A stretch of 35,411 nucleotides of DNA, from positions 1-35,411 of the forward strand of contig DASXSF010000002.1 of assembly GCA_036506155.1 (NCBI GenBank), written 5' to 3'. Below the pieces are notes generated by a model. The model worked only from the letters and a program-made list of their open reading frames with translations. It had not been told where the DNA came from and searched no databases. Source of the stretch: DASXRA01 sp036506155. Lineage in GTDB: Bacteria; Actinomycetota; Actinomycetes; Mycobacteriales; Jatrophihabitantaceae. Of the stretch, positions 15,239-23,173 are shown in pieces. Position 1 is the first letter of the stretch, and each line of letters opens with the position of its first letter. The position numbers and the translations under genes are program-made.

Positions 15239-16232
15239 CGGGCAACTCCACAGTGTCGTCCCACTGCAGCCGCTCGATCGCGGCGAGGATGCGATCGACG
15301 TTGGGCAGGTAGTGCTTCTCCAACATCGGCGGCGGGTACGGGATGTCGAAGCCGGTCACGCGAGCCACCGGCGCGTGCAGGTAGTGGAAGCACTGCTCCG
15401 TCACGCGGGCGGCCACCTCTGCGCCATACCCGAGGAAGGCAGGGGCCTCGTGCACCACCACGGCCCGCCCGGTGCGCCGCACCGACGCGCACACCGTGGC
15501 GTCATCGAACGGCGCGAGCGAGCGCAGGTCGATCACCTCGACACTGACGTCGGCTGCCTCTGCACTCTCCAACGCGGTGGGCACCGTCGGGCCGTACGCG
15601 ATAAGGGTGACGTCGGTTCCGGGACGTCGCACGACGGCCGCGTCCAGCGGCGTCCCGGTCGTCAGAGGCGACGGATCCTTCGCCCAATAAAGGCGCTTCG
15701 GCTCGAAGAAGATCACTGGGTCGGGGCACTCGATCGCGGCGCGCAGCAGGCTGTATGCGTCGGACGGCGTCCCGGGTGTGATAACCCGCAGGCCGGCTGT
15801 ATGGGCGAAGTACGCCTCGGACGAGTCGCTGTGGTGCTCGACGCCGCCGATGCCACCGCCGTACGGGATGCGCACCACAACAGGCAGTTCCATGCGTCCG
15901 CGGGTGCGATTGTGCAGCTTCGCGAGATGGCTGGTGATCTGCTCGAACGCCGGATACGCGAAGGCGTCGAACTGCATTTCTACGACCGGGCGCAGGCCGT
16001 TCATCGCCATGCCGATGGCGGTACCGACGATGCCCGCCTCGGCCAGCGGTGTGTCGAATACGCGGGCCTCGCCGAAGCGCACGGCCAGCCCGTCGGTCAC
16101 CCGGAACACACCGCCCAAGGTCCCGACGTCCTCGCCGAAGACGAGCACCCGCTCGTCTGCGGTGAGCGCATCGGCCAGTGCGCGATTGAGCGCGCGTGCC
16201 ATCGTGACCGGCTCGGCGGCGACAGCGGTCAT
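15231..16232 (-). CDS. bkdB: Branched-chain 2-oxoacid dehydrogenase E1 beta subunit
   Basis: The 333-aa protein is the usual length for the E1beta/transketolase-C subunit. It shows VLVFGEDVGTLGGVFRVTDG (ThDP-binding glutamate region), FDTPLAEAGIVGTAIGMAMN, and the C-terminal transketolase domain with VEVIDLRSLAPFDDATVCAS and VVVHEAPAFLGYGAEVAARV. With E1alpha it forms the heterotetramer that decarboxylates branched 2-oxo acids and acylates E2 lipoate. The gene overlaps E1alpha by 4 bp and E2 by 8 bp, which supports translational coupling within one operon. Confidence 0.94.
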   Translation of the reverse strand: MTAVAAEPVTMARALNRALADALTADERVLVFGEDVGTLGGVFRVTDGLAVRFGEARVFDTPLAEAGIVGTAIGMAMNGLRPVVEMQFDAFAYPAFEQITSHLAKLHNRTRGRMELPVVVRIPYGGGIGGVEHHSDSSEAYFAHTAGLRVITPGTPSDAYSLLRAAIECPDPVIFFEPKRLYWAKDPSPLTTGTPLDAAVVRRPGTDVTLIAYGPTVPTALESAEAADVSVEVIDLRSLAPFDDATVCASVRRTGRAVVVHEAPAFLGYGAEVAARVTEQCFHYLHAPVARVTGFDIPYPPPMLEKHYLPNVDRILAAIERLQWDDTVELPDA

Positions 16233-17314
16233 GGCCCGACGACCTTTGCGGCTTGGCGGCGCAGTGCCGGCGTCGGCGTCGCATACACGTGCTCGAACAG
16301 CACCGCGGGATCGAGCATCGGGTCAGCGTTCATCCGGTCTCGCAGGGATGAGGCGAACGCCTCGGCCTCGTCGGCGATGCGCGTACGCGTTTCCGAATCG
16401 AGCACCGACCTGGCGGTGAGGTACCGGTCGAGGCGGTCGATGGGGTCACGGGCGAGCCACGACAGCACCTCGTCCTCGCCTCGGTACCGGCTCGCGTCGT
16501 CGGCGTTGGTGTGCGCCTCGATGCGGTACGTGCGGGCCTCGATCAGGGTCGGCCCCTCGCCGGCCTGCGCCGCCTCCAGCGCCGACTGGACCGCGGTGTA
16601 CACCATGGCCGGGTCGTTGCCGTCGATCAGCATGGACGCGACGCCGTACCCGACACCCTTGTGCGCCAGAGACGGCGCCGCGCTCTGCTTCGACAGCGGC
16701 ACGCTGATCGCGTAGCCGTTGTTCTGGACGAGGAACACGACTGGCGCGTGCCACACCCCGGCGAAGTTCAACGCCTCGTGCGTGTCACCTTCGCTGCTCG
16801 CGCCGTCGCCGACGAAGACAAGTGCGGCCGCGTCCTCGCCCTTGATCGCCGCCGCTCGCGCGAGGCCCACGGCGTGCAGCGTGTTCGTTGCGAGCGGCGT
16901 GCACTGGGGCGCGACGCGGTGCGAGTACGGGTTGTAGCCGAGGTGCCAGTCGCCGCGGAGCAGGCTGAGCGTCTCGACCGGGTCGACGCCGCGCGCGACA
17001 AGCGCCACGCAGTCGCGATACGTCGGAAAGAGCCAGTCCTGCGTGCGCAGCGCGGCGACGGCGCCGACCTCGCAGGCCTCCTGCCCGTGTGACGACGGGT
17101 AGACGGCGAGCCGGCCCTGCCTGGTCAGTGCCGTCGCTTGCGCGTCGAAGCGGCGCCCGATGACCATGCGCCGATAGATGTCGAGCAGCACGCGATCGTC
17201 CGGCAGGTGCCCGCCTGGCACCGCCTCTCCGGACGGCGTGATGAGCTGCAGCGGCTCTGCACTGGGGAGCAGGTCGCGGCTCAGTTTCTGGCGCGGCGTT
17301 GCGACAGTGGACAT
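16229..17314 (-). CDS. bkdA: Branched-chain 2-oxoacid dehydrogenase E1 alpha subunit
   Basis: The 361-aa protein carries the thiamine diphosphate motif GDG-x(~26)-NN as FVGDGASSEGDTHEALNFAG followed by VVFLVQNNGYAISVP. It also has FPTYRDCVALVARGVDP and the YRIEAHTNADDASRYR region near the regulated serine/arginine loop of E1alpha. First gene of the leftward operon E1alpha-E1beta-E2. The Lrp-type regulator gene starts 89 bp away on the other strand, so expression is probably controlled by that regulator in response to branched-chain amino acids or their oxo acids. Confidence 0.94.
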   Translation of the reverse strand: MSTVATPRQKLSRDLLPSAEPLQLITPSGEAVPGGHLPDDRVLLDIYRRMVIGRRFDAQATALTRQGRLAVYPSSHGQEACEVGAVAALRTQDWLFPTYRDCVALVARGVDPVETLSLLRGDWHLGYNPYSHRVAPQCTPLATNTLHAVGLARAAAIKGEDAAALVFVGDGASSEGDTHEALNFAGVWHAPVVFLVQNNGYAISVPLSKQSAAPSLAHKGVGYGVASMLIDGNDPAMVYTAVQSALEAAQAGEGPTLIEARTYRIEAHTNADDASRYRGEDEVLSWLARDPIDRLDRYLTARSVLDSETRTRIADEAEAFASSLRDRMNADPMLDPAVLFEHVYATPTPALRRQAAKVVGP

Positions 17315-17389
17315 GGGCTGATTGTTCGTCGCCGCGAGCCATTCCTCCAGAATTGGCAGCTGAGTCGAGACGTTTGGCCACGATGGCGC

Positions 17390-17395
17390 TAGTGT
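17390..17395 (+). promoter_or_regulatory. Candidate -10 element of the bkd regulator, near-leaderless
   Basis: TAGTGT (TANNNT type) ends 8 nt before ATG 17404 of the Lrp-family gene, and no Shine-Dalgarno sequence lies between. That spacing fits a leaderless or nearly leaderless transcript, common in actinobacteria. I see no clear -35. Confidence 0.4.
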
Positions 17396-17403
17396 TGAGC
17401 CAC

Positions 17404-17886
17404 ATGACTGGATGGACGGGCGAGCACCGTTACGCGGATGGACGATCGGCCACGCTCGACGAGACAGACCGGCGCATCATCGGCGAGCTGCGCGCCGACG
17501 GCCGGATGTCGATGCGCGCGCTGGCCGCGAAGCTGCACATCTCTCGAGCCGGCGCTTACGCTCGTGTCGAGAGGCTGCAGCGCCAGGGCGTGATCACCGG
17601 GTACACGGCGATGGTCGACCCCGAGCGGTACGGCTTCGACATCTCGGCGTACGTCCACCTCAAGATCAGCCAACACTCATGGAAGGACGTGCGGCGCCGC
17701 ATCGCCGAGATCCCCGAGGTGTGGCACGGCGCGCTCGTCTCCGGTGATAACGACCTGGTGCTGCTCGTCCGCACCCACGATGCGGCGAGTCTGCGTGATC
17801 TGGTGCTCAACACGTTCCAGGCAATGCCGGACGTGATCTCCACACAGACCGTCTTCATACTGGACGAGATGCAACGCGCCCTGTAG
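17404..17886 (+). CDS. bkdR: Lrp/AsnC family regulator, probable bkd operon regulator
   Basis: About 160 aa from ATG 17404; the frame is open further upstream, but the Lrp fold fits this start. The AsnC-type helix-turn-helix spans residues ~20-70 (LDETDRRIIGELRADGRMSM then RALAAKLHISRAGAYARVER), followed by the GVITGYTAMVDPERYGFDIS hinge. The RAM effector domain ends in QTVFILDEMQRAL. It is divergent from bkdA, the standard arrangement for the activator/repressor BkdR, which senses branched-chain amino acids. The symbol rests on family plus context. Confidence 0.85.
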   Translation: MTGWTGEHRYADGRSATLDETDRRIIGELRADGRMSMRALAAKLHISRAGAYARVERLQRQGVITGYTAMVDPERYGFDISAYVHLKISQHSWKDVRRRIAEIPEVWHGALVSGDNDLVLLVRTHDAASLRDLVLNTFQAMPDVISTQTVFILDEMQRAL

Positions 17887-17896
17887 GGACCAGAAC

Positions 17897-18970
17897 GTGG
17901 ACCGCGACGAACCGGTTGTCGTCCCGGTGACGGCCGACGCCGAAGGCGACGAGGACCTCATCGCCGCCGGCCCGCGGCTGCCGCGCTGGCTCGTCCTGGC
18001 CGCGATCGGCGTCGTCGCCGCCGGTGGGCTCATCTCCGTTGCGTTGAAGAGCGACCGGCACCGGGCCGCCGCGCCCACCCCGAGTTCGATCCCGGCCCCG
18101 AATGTGACCAGTCCGGCGCCGACGCGGCTCGCGGGGTTGTCCGTGCAGGACTTCGCGATCGACCGCGGCGGCGAGCTCTACGTTCTTACGTCGCCGCCGG
18201 AACAACTCGTCGCCGTCGACCGCAACGGTGTGATCCGCGCCCGGGCGCCCGCGCCGGTCGGAGCGCACCTGGTCGTCGCCGACCCCACGAGCGACCTCGT
18301 CTGGGTGGTTGCGCCGGAAGACGGGAGTAGCGACGTGTCCGTCTATGCCGGCTCGACGATGGCCGCGGTCGGGCAGTTCCACGTCTCGGCCACGGTCGTC
18401 GCCGCGGACGTGCTCGGCGACCAGCTCTGGATGGCCACCGACCACGGCATATACCGCGGCTGGCCGGGGGCGGAGGCGACCCGGCTGCCGGGATACGCCG
18501 GCCCTGTGCAGGTGATCGCCGCCGATCCGTCGCGGTTCCGGCTGCTCGCGGTGTCGAAGTCCTATGACCTGATCACGGTGGACCCCGACGCCGCCCGGAA
18601 GGTGCGCCGGCTGACCACCGTGCTGCCGACCTCGATGGCGGTAACGGACGACGGCATCTGGCTGGTGGGCTTCGGGCAGCCGTCCGGGTCCCGGGTGGGC
18701 CGCCTCGACCCGCGCACGCTGGACGTCACTCTGGTCGGCGGCCACGACGCAGACGCGCCGCGCGGCGCGTTCGGATGGCCCGGGCGATCGGTGTTCTGGA
18801 TCAAGTACGCGGACAGCGGCTCGGTGGTCTGTCTGGACGGGCGCACCGGGCAGGCGTCGGGCGCTTACCCGGAGACCGACACCCCGGTGGTATCGGTGCA
18901 CGGCGTCGTCTACGCGATGCGTGGCACCGGCGTCGTCCGTCTGCCATCGCCCACCGCCTGCCCTGGATAG
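17897..18970 (+). CDS. Membrane-anchored beta-propeller-like protein, unknown function
   Basis: A 357-aa protein from a GTG at 17897, 10 bp after the Lrp gene and probably cotranscribed with it. A short acidic cytosolic head is followed by one transmembrane helix (residues ~31-52, LAAIGVVAAGGLISVAL), a Pro/Ala/Thr linker, and an extracytoplasmic region of about 280 aa made of repeated four-strand units (for example VQDFAIDRGGELYVLTSPPE, LVVADPTSDLVWVVAPEDG, VIAADPSRFRLLAVSKSYDL). That pattern suggests a WD40/NHL-like propeller. Two cysteines near the end (VVCLDG and PTACPG) may pair. No catalytic motif is seen. Confidence 0.7.
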   Translation: MDRDEPVVVPVTADAEGDEDLIAAGPRLPRWLVLAAIGVVAAGGLISVALKSDRHRAAAPTPSSIPAPNVTSPAPTRLAGLSVQDFAIDRGGELYVLTSPPEQLVAVDRNGVIRARAPAPVGAHLVVADPTSDLVWVVAPEDGSSDVSVYAGSTMAAVGQFHVSATVVAADVLGDQLWMATDHGIYRGWPGAEATRLPGYAGPVQVIAADPSRFRLLAVSKSYDLITVDPDAARKVRRLTTVLPTSMAVTDDGIWLVGFGQPSGSRVGRLDPRTLDVTLVGGHDADAPRGAFGWPGRSVFWIKYADSGSVVCLDGRTGQASGAYPETDTPVVSVHGVVYAMRGTGVVRLPSPTACPG

Positions 18971-19000
18971 CCGCGCTATCAAAGCGGGGCCGCACGTCGA

Positions 19001-20587
19001 CTAGATCGCGTTGGCGATGATCGCCTTTGCCTCGTCCTGTATCTGCGCGAGGTGCTCGGGGCCACGGAACGACTCCGCGTAGAGCTTGTACACGTCCTCC
19101 GTGCCGGACGGACGCGCGGCGAACCAGCCCGATTCGCTCACCACCTTGAGCCCAGCGATCGGCGCCTGGTTGCCAGGCGCGGTGGTCAGCGTGGCCGTGA
19201 TCTTCTCGCCGGCAAGCTCGGTGGCATCGAGGTGGTCGAGCCGGGCCAGCGCCGCCTTCTGCTGGCGAGTCGCCGGCGCATCGATGCGCGCGTACGCCGG
19301 GTCGCCGTACCGCTCGGTGAGCTGGCGGTATCGCTCGGACGGAGACCGGCTCGTGATCGCTGTCATTTCGGACGCGAGCAACGCCAGGATGATGCCGTCC
19401 TTGTCGGTCGTCCATGGTGAACCGTCCCGGCGCAGGAACGACGCGCCTGCGCTCTCCTCGCCGCCGAAGGCGACGTCTCCGGCGAGCAGGCCGGGCACGA
19501 ACCATTTGAAGCCGACGGGTACTTCGAACAGACGCCGCCCGAGGCCCGCCGCGACCCGGTCGATCAGCGCGGAACTGACGAGCGTCTTCCCCACCGCAGC
19601 GACGCGCGGCCACGCCGGGCGATGCGTGAACAGGTAGTCGACGGCGACGGCGAGGTAGTGATTCGGATTCATCAGGCCGGCATCGGCGGTGACGATGCCG
19701 TGCCGGTCGGCGTCCGTGTCGTTGCCGGTCGCGATGGTGAACTCGCCCTGCCGTTCGATGAGCGAGGCCATAGCGAACGGGGAGGAACAGTCCATGCGGA
19801 TCTTGCCGTCCCAGTCGAGTGTCATGAACCGGAACGTCGGGTCGACCAGCGGGTTCACCACTGTGAGGTCGAGCCTGTATCGCGAGGCGATCTCGGCCCA
19901 GTACGCAACGCTGGCCCCTCCGAGCGGGTCGGCGCCGATGCGTATACCGCGGATCGTGTCCATGTCGACGACGGTCGGCAGCTGGGATACATATTCGTCG
20001 AGGAAGTCGAACTTCCCGGCGGTGGGGCGCGACGTCCGCCGCACGCCATCGAGACCCGCGACCAGCAGGGCGTTGGCACGATCCTGGATCCAGCCGGTGA
20101 CCTCGGTGCCGGCCGGTCCGCCGTCGGGCGGGTTGTACTTGAAGCCTCCGTCGGGCGGGGGATTGTGCGACGGCGTCACGACCACGCCGTCCGAGCCGGG
20201 ATGCTCCAGGATCGCCCGGGACACTGCAGGGGTGGGCGTGTAGCCGCCGCGGGCGTCAGCGAGCACCGTGACGTCGTTCGCCGCGAACACCTCGAGCGCG
20301 CTGACCCGGGCCGGCTCGGACAGGGCGTGTGTGTCGGCGCCCAGGAACAGCGGGCCGGTGATCCCGTGCGCCGCTCGGTAGTCGCAGATCGCCTGGCTGG
20401 TCGCGATGATGTGGTCCTCGTTGAATGTCGCGGTGAACGCCGACCCGCGATGTCCCGACGTGCCGAACGCGACACGCTGCTCCGGAGACGCCGGGTCGGG
20501 ATGGATCGTGTAGTACGCGGTGACGAGCTTCGCTACGTCGACCAGGTCGGCGGGGGTGGCCGGAGTGCCGGCGCGGGGATCGTTCAT
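19001..20587 (-). CDS. pgm: Alpha-D-glucose phosphate-specific phosphoglucomutase
   Basis: The 528-aa protein matches the phosphohexomutase family at close to the usual ~545 aa. The active-site serine loop is VVVTPSHNPPPDGGFKYNPP, the metal-binding loop is GNDTDADRHGIV, the sugar-binding loop is FGGEESAGASF, and the phosphate-binding loop is ARPSGTEDVYKLYAES. The N-terminal RVAFGTSGHRGSAF is also typical. It interconverts glucose-1-phosphate and glucose-6-phosphate for glycogen, trehalose and cell-wall sugar synthesis. An inverted repeat ATGCC-TTGAT-GGCAT at 20586-20600 covers the start codon and may hide it in the mRNA. Confidence 0.93.
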   Translation of the reverse strand: MNDPRAGTPATPADLVDVAKLVTAYYTIHPDPASPEQRVAFGTSGHRGSAFTATFNEDHIIATSQAICDYRAAHGITGPLFLGADTHALSEPARVSALEVFAANDVTVLADARGGYTPTPAVSRAILEHPGSDGVVVTPSHNPPPDGGFKYNPPDGGPAGTEVTGWIQDRANALLVAGLDGVRRTSRPTAGKFDFLDEYVSQLPTVVDMDTIRGIRIGADPLGGASVAYWAEIASRYRLDLTVVNPLVDPTFRFMTLDWDGKIRMDCSSPFAMASLIERQGEFTIATGNDTDADRHGIVTADAGLMNPNHYLAVAVDYLFTHRPAWPRVAAVGKTLVSSALIDRVAAGLGRRLFEVPVGFKWFVPGLLAGDVAFGGEESAGASFLRRDGSPWTTDKDGIILALLASEMTAITSRSPSERYRQLTERYGDPAYARIDAPATRQQKAALARLDHLDATELAGEKITATLTTAPGNQAPIAGLKVVSESGWFAARPSGTEDVYKLYAESFRGPEHLAQIQDEAKAIIANAI

Positions 20588-20642
20588 GCCTTGATGGCAT
20601 CATGACCGCCGCCCGAACTCCAGAGCCTCCGTGACGCTGAAG

Positions 20643-21041
20643 CTAGTTCGCGTTCGTCAGCACGGACTGAATCTGCGTCACGTGCGCGACGAAGCGGCCG
20701 GCGTCGTCGGACAGGTCGGTGCGCACGGCGATCGTGGTGCGCCCGACGTGGAGCGGTGTCGACGTGGCGGTCACTGCGCCCGAGCGCACCGCCCCGGTGA
20801 ACACCGTGCTGGACGAGATCGTCGAGGTGCGCGCACCGTCGGGAAGGTTGAGGAAGGCGCAGACGGCTCCGGTGCTGTCGGCCAGCGTCATGATCGCGCC
20901 GCCGTGCAGCACGCCGCCGGCGGTCGTGCGCTCGGCTGCCCAGGCAAGCCGGCCTACCACTTCCTCCTTTCGCGCGGTGATCAGCTCGACGCCGGTGGCT
21001 CGCGCGAACGGCATGAACGTGAGCATGTCATCCGGGGTCAT
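20643..21041 (-). CDS. PaaI/HGG-type hotdog-fold thioesterase
   Basis: The 132-aa protein is the usual length of a PaaI-type acyl-CoA thioesterase. It contains the hotdog helix motif TTAGGVLHGGAIMTLADSTG, in which HGG and the D/S positions form the active site, then VFTGAVRSGAVTATSTPLHV and the beta strands TTIAVRTDLSDDAGRFVAHV. Such enzymes hydrolyse aromatic or medium-chain acyl-CoA thioesters; the substrate is unknown. The start is 17 bp from that of xylulokinase on the other strand, and the two genes appear to share one symmetric promoter element. Confidence 0.88.
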   Translation of the reverse strand: MTPDDMLTFMPFARATGVELITARKEEVVGRLAWAAERTTAGGVLHGGAIMTLADSTGAVCAFLNLPDGARTSTISSSTVFTGAVRSGAVTATSTPLHVGRTTIAVRTDLSDDAGRFVAHVTQIQSVLTNAN

Positions 21042-21046
21042 GCCCG

Positions 21047-21053
21047 TAACTTA
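21047..21053. promoter_or_regulatory. Symmetric bidirectional -10 element for two leaderless genes
   Basis: The 17-bp spacer between the thioesterase ATG (21041, leftward) and the xylulokinase ATG (21059, rightward) contains TAACTTA. Rightward it gives TAACTT (21047-21052), 6 nt before ATG 21059. Leftward the same bases give TAAGTT (21053-21048), 6 nt before ATG 21041. Both match TANNNT at -12 to -7 relative to the start codon, the position expected of a -10 element for leaderless mRNA. No Shine-Dalgarno sequence fits in the spacer. Confidence 0.55.
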
Positions 21054-21058
21054 GAGCC

Positions 21059-22444
21059 ATGACATTCGTCGCAGGCGTCGACTCGTCCACACAGGCCTGC
21101 AAGGTCGTCGTGCGCGACGCCGCCACCGGCGCGCTCGCCAGGCAGGGACGGGCCGCGCACCCGGACGGAACCGAGGTCGACCCCGCAGCCTGGTGGGTCG
21201 CGTTGCAGGCTGCTAGCCGGGACGCGGGTGGCCTGGACGACGTGGCCGCGATCTCTGTCGCGGGGCAGCAGCACGGCATGGTGTGCCTGGATCAGGCGGG
21301 GGCTGTGATCCGGAAAGCCTTGCTGTGGAACGACACCCGCTCCGCGGGCGCGGCCGCCGACCTGACCGCTGAACTTGGCGGCCCCGCGGTGTGGGCAGAC
21401 GCGGTCGGGCTGGTGCCGGTCGCGTCGTTCACGGTGACCAAGCTGCGCTGGCTCGCCGACCATGAGCCAAAGCACGCAGCCCGGACGGCGGCAGTGTGCC
21501 TGCCACACGACTGGCTCACCCACCGGCTCGGAGCCGAGCTGGCCACCGATCGCAGCGATGCCAGCGGAACCGGGTACTGGTCGCCCGCGACCGGCGAGTA
21601 CCGACCCGACCTGCTGCGCCGCGCGCTCGGCCACGACGCTGCCGTGCCGCGCGTGCTGAAGGCGGACGAGCCGGCCGGTCACGCACCAACGGGCGCGGTG
21701 CTCGGGCCGGGCGCCGGCGACAACGCCGCCGCGGCGCTCGGCCTCGACGCGCGCCCCGGTGACGTCATCGTCTCCATCGGGACGTCGGGCACCGTGTTCG
21801 CGACGAGCGCTACGCCGACCGCCGACGCGAGCGGCACTGTCGCCGGGTTCGCATCCGCCACCGGCGACTTCCTGCCGCTTATCGCCACGCTGAACGCCGC
21901 CCGCGTGCTGGACGCCGTCGCCTCGATCCTCGGGGTCGATCATGTGGAACTGGCGCGGCTGGCGCTGCACGCCCCGCCGGGAGCCGGTGGCCTGGTCCTC
22001 GTCCCATACCTCGAGGGCGAGCGGACGCCGGACCGTCCGGACTCGACCGGCGCCCTGCACGGGCTGCAGCTCGCCAACTCCACGCCCGCGCATCTAGCCC
22101 GTGCCGCCGTCGAGGGGCTGCTGTGCGGGCTGGCCGACGGGCTGGACGCGCTGGTCACGCAGGGCGTCCCCGTCGAGCGGATCTTCCTCATCGGCGGTGG
22201 CGCGCGCTCCCAGGCGGTGCGCCGCATCGCCCCGACGATCCTGGCCCGGTCGGTCACGGTGCCCGAGCCGGGCGAGTATGTCGCCGATGGTGCCGCCCGG
22301 CAGGCCGCCTGGGTGCTCACCGGCGAGCGGCCGCACTGGCAGCTCGGCGCGACGGCAACGTTTGACGGCGACCCCGCGCCGGCGGTGCGCGAGCGTTACG
22401 CCGAGGTGCGCGAGCTCACCGCGACCCGCCCGACGTTCCAGTAG
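21059..22444 (+). CDS. xylB: Xylulokinase (FGGY carbohydrate kinase)
   Basis: The 461-aa protein has the FGGY kinase architecture: the first phosphate loop FVAGVDSSTQACKVVVRD, the sugar-site region ISVAGQQHGMVCLDQAGAVI and ALLWNDTRSAGAAADL, TDRSDASGTGYWSPATGEYR, the second phosphate loop VSIGTSGTVFA, and the adenosine motif IFLIGGGARSQAVRRIAP. The QQHGMV and WNDTRS motifs favour xylulokinase over glycerol kinase. It phosphorylates D-xylulose for the pentose phosphate pathway. No xylose isomerase or transporter is beside it. The start is 17 bp from the divergent thioesterase gene, and its 3' end overlaps the convergent flavoprotein gene by 49 nt. Confidence 0.9.
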   Translation: MTFVAGVDSSTQACKVVVRDAATGALARQGRAAHPDGTEVDPAAWWVALQAASRDAGGLDDVAAISVAGQQHGMVCLDQAGAVIRKALLWNDTRSAGAAADLTAELGGPAVWADAVGLVPVASFTVTKLRWLADHEPKHAARTAAVCLPHDWLTHRLGAELATDRSDASGTGYWSPATGEYRPDLLRRALGHDAAVPRVLKADEPAGHAPTGAVLGPGAGDNAAAALGLDARPGDVIVSIGTSGTVFATSATPTADASGTVAGFASATGDFLPLIATLNAARVLDAVASILGVDHVELARLALHAPPGAGGLVLVPYLEGERTPDRPDSTGALHGLQLANSTPAHLARAAVEGLLCGLADGLDALVTQGVPVERIFLIGGGARSQAVRRIAPTILARSVTVPEPGEYVADGAARQAAWVLTGERPHWQLGATATFDGDPAPAVRERYAEVRELTATRPTFQ

Positions 22445-23088
22445 CCCTTGAGGTACAGCTGCTCGTTGGCAATGCCCAGCGCGTGCAGCCGGGGACGCAG
22501 CGCCGCGACCACGCGGGATTCGCCCATCGCGTAGGCGTGCCCGGTGCCTGGTGGCGGCGCGAATGCATCGACCGCGGCGCCGAGCAGATCCGCACCGCCG
22601 GGCGGAGTGCCGCTGCGGTGCAGCCAGCGCACCTCGGCGGAGATCGGTAACTCGTCTTTCTCGTCGCCCACTTCGACAAGCGCATACGCTGGCGTACGGA
22701 CTGCTGCGGCCAGCTCGGCGATCGCCGGCAGCGCCGACTCGTCCCCGATGAACAGGTGCCAGTCAGCGCCGCGCAGCTCCAGCCGGCCGCGCGGTCCGAA
22801 GAACTGCACCTCGTCGCCCGGCGCTGCTGTAGCCGCCCAACTCGCGCCCGGGGCGTCACCGTGCAGCAGCGCGTCGACGTCGAAGCGCGCGTCGCGGTAA
22901 CGCGTGATCGTGTAGCGGCGCTTGACCTTCCGGCCGGTGCCGTCGGTCAGCACGAGCTCGACGTCCTGCGCCGGGCGGGGGCGGTCGAGGGTCGGCGCTG
23001 ACAGGGTGATGCGCCGCATCCGCGGGGTCACGTCGCGCGCGTCGACGACCGCGCCCGTGTGCAGCGGTGTGCGGCGGATGACCGTCAT
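22396..23088 (-). CDS. Siderophore-interacting protein (FAD-dependent ferric reductase)
   Basis: The 230-aa protein has the ViuB/SIP layout: FAD-binding barrel with VTPRMRRITLSAPTL and the flavin motif KRRYTITRYRDARFDVD (R-x-Y-T), the phosphate loop APGDEVQFFGPRGRLEL, the NAD-side motif WHLFIGDESALPAIAELA, and the family C-terminus AYAMGESRVVAALR ... LYLKGYWNVGR. It reduces ferric siderophores in the cytosol to free iron. At 230 aa it is at the short end of the family (usually 240-280). Its last 49 nt lie antisense to the end of xylB; the conserved GYW ending argues that the overlap is genuine. Confidence 0.88.
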   Translation of the reverse strand: MTVIRRTPLHTGAVVDARDVTPRMRRITLSAPTLDRPRPAQDVELVLTDGTGRKVKRRYTITRYRDARFDVDALLHGDAPGASWAATAAPGDEVQFFGPRGRLELRGADWHLFIGDESALPAIAELAAAVRTPAYALVEVGDEKDELPISAEVRWLHRSGTPPGGADLLGAAVDAFAPPPGTGHAYAMGESRVVAALRPRLHALGIANEQLYLKGYWNVGRVAVSSRTSA

Positions 23089-23173
23089 ACCGGCCAGTGT
23101 CCCTGAAGGCCCCGGAAGCTACGGTCATCACTGGGTGGGATCAACCAGTCGAAGGAGCGGCACAATCAATTAC

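Noticed and set aside
14487..16715. 742-aa rightward open frame across the bkd operon
   Set aside because: Antisense of three well-supported bkd genes; Ser/Arg-rich shadow composition and no motif.
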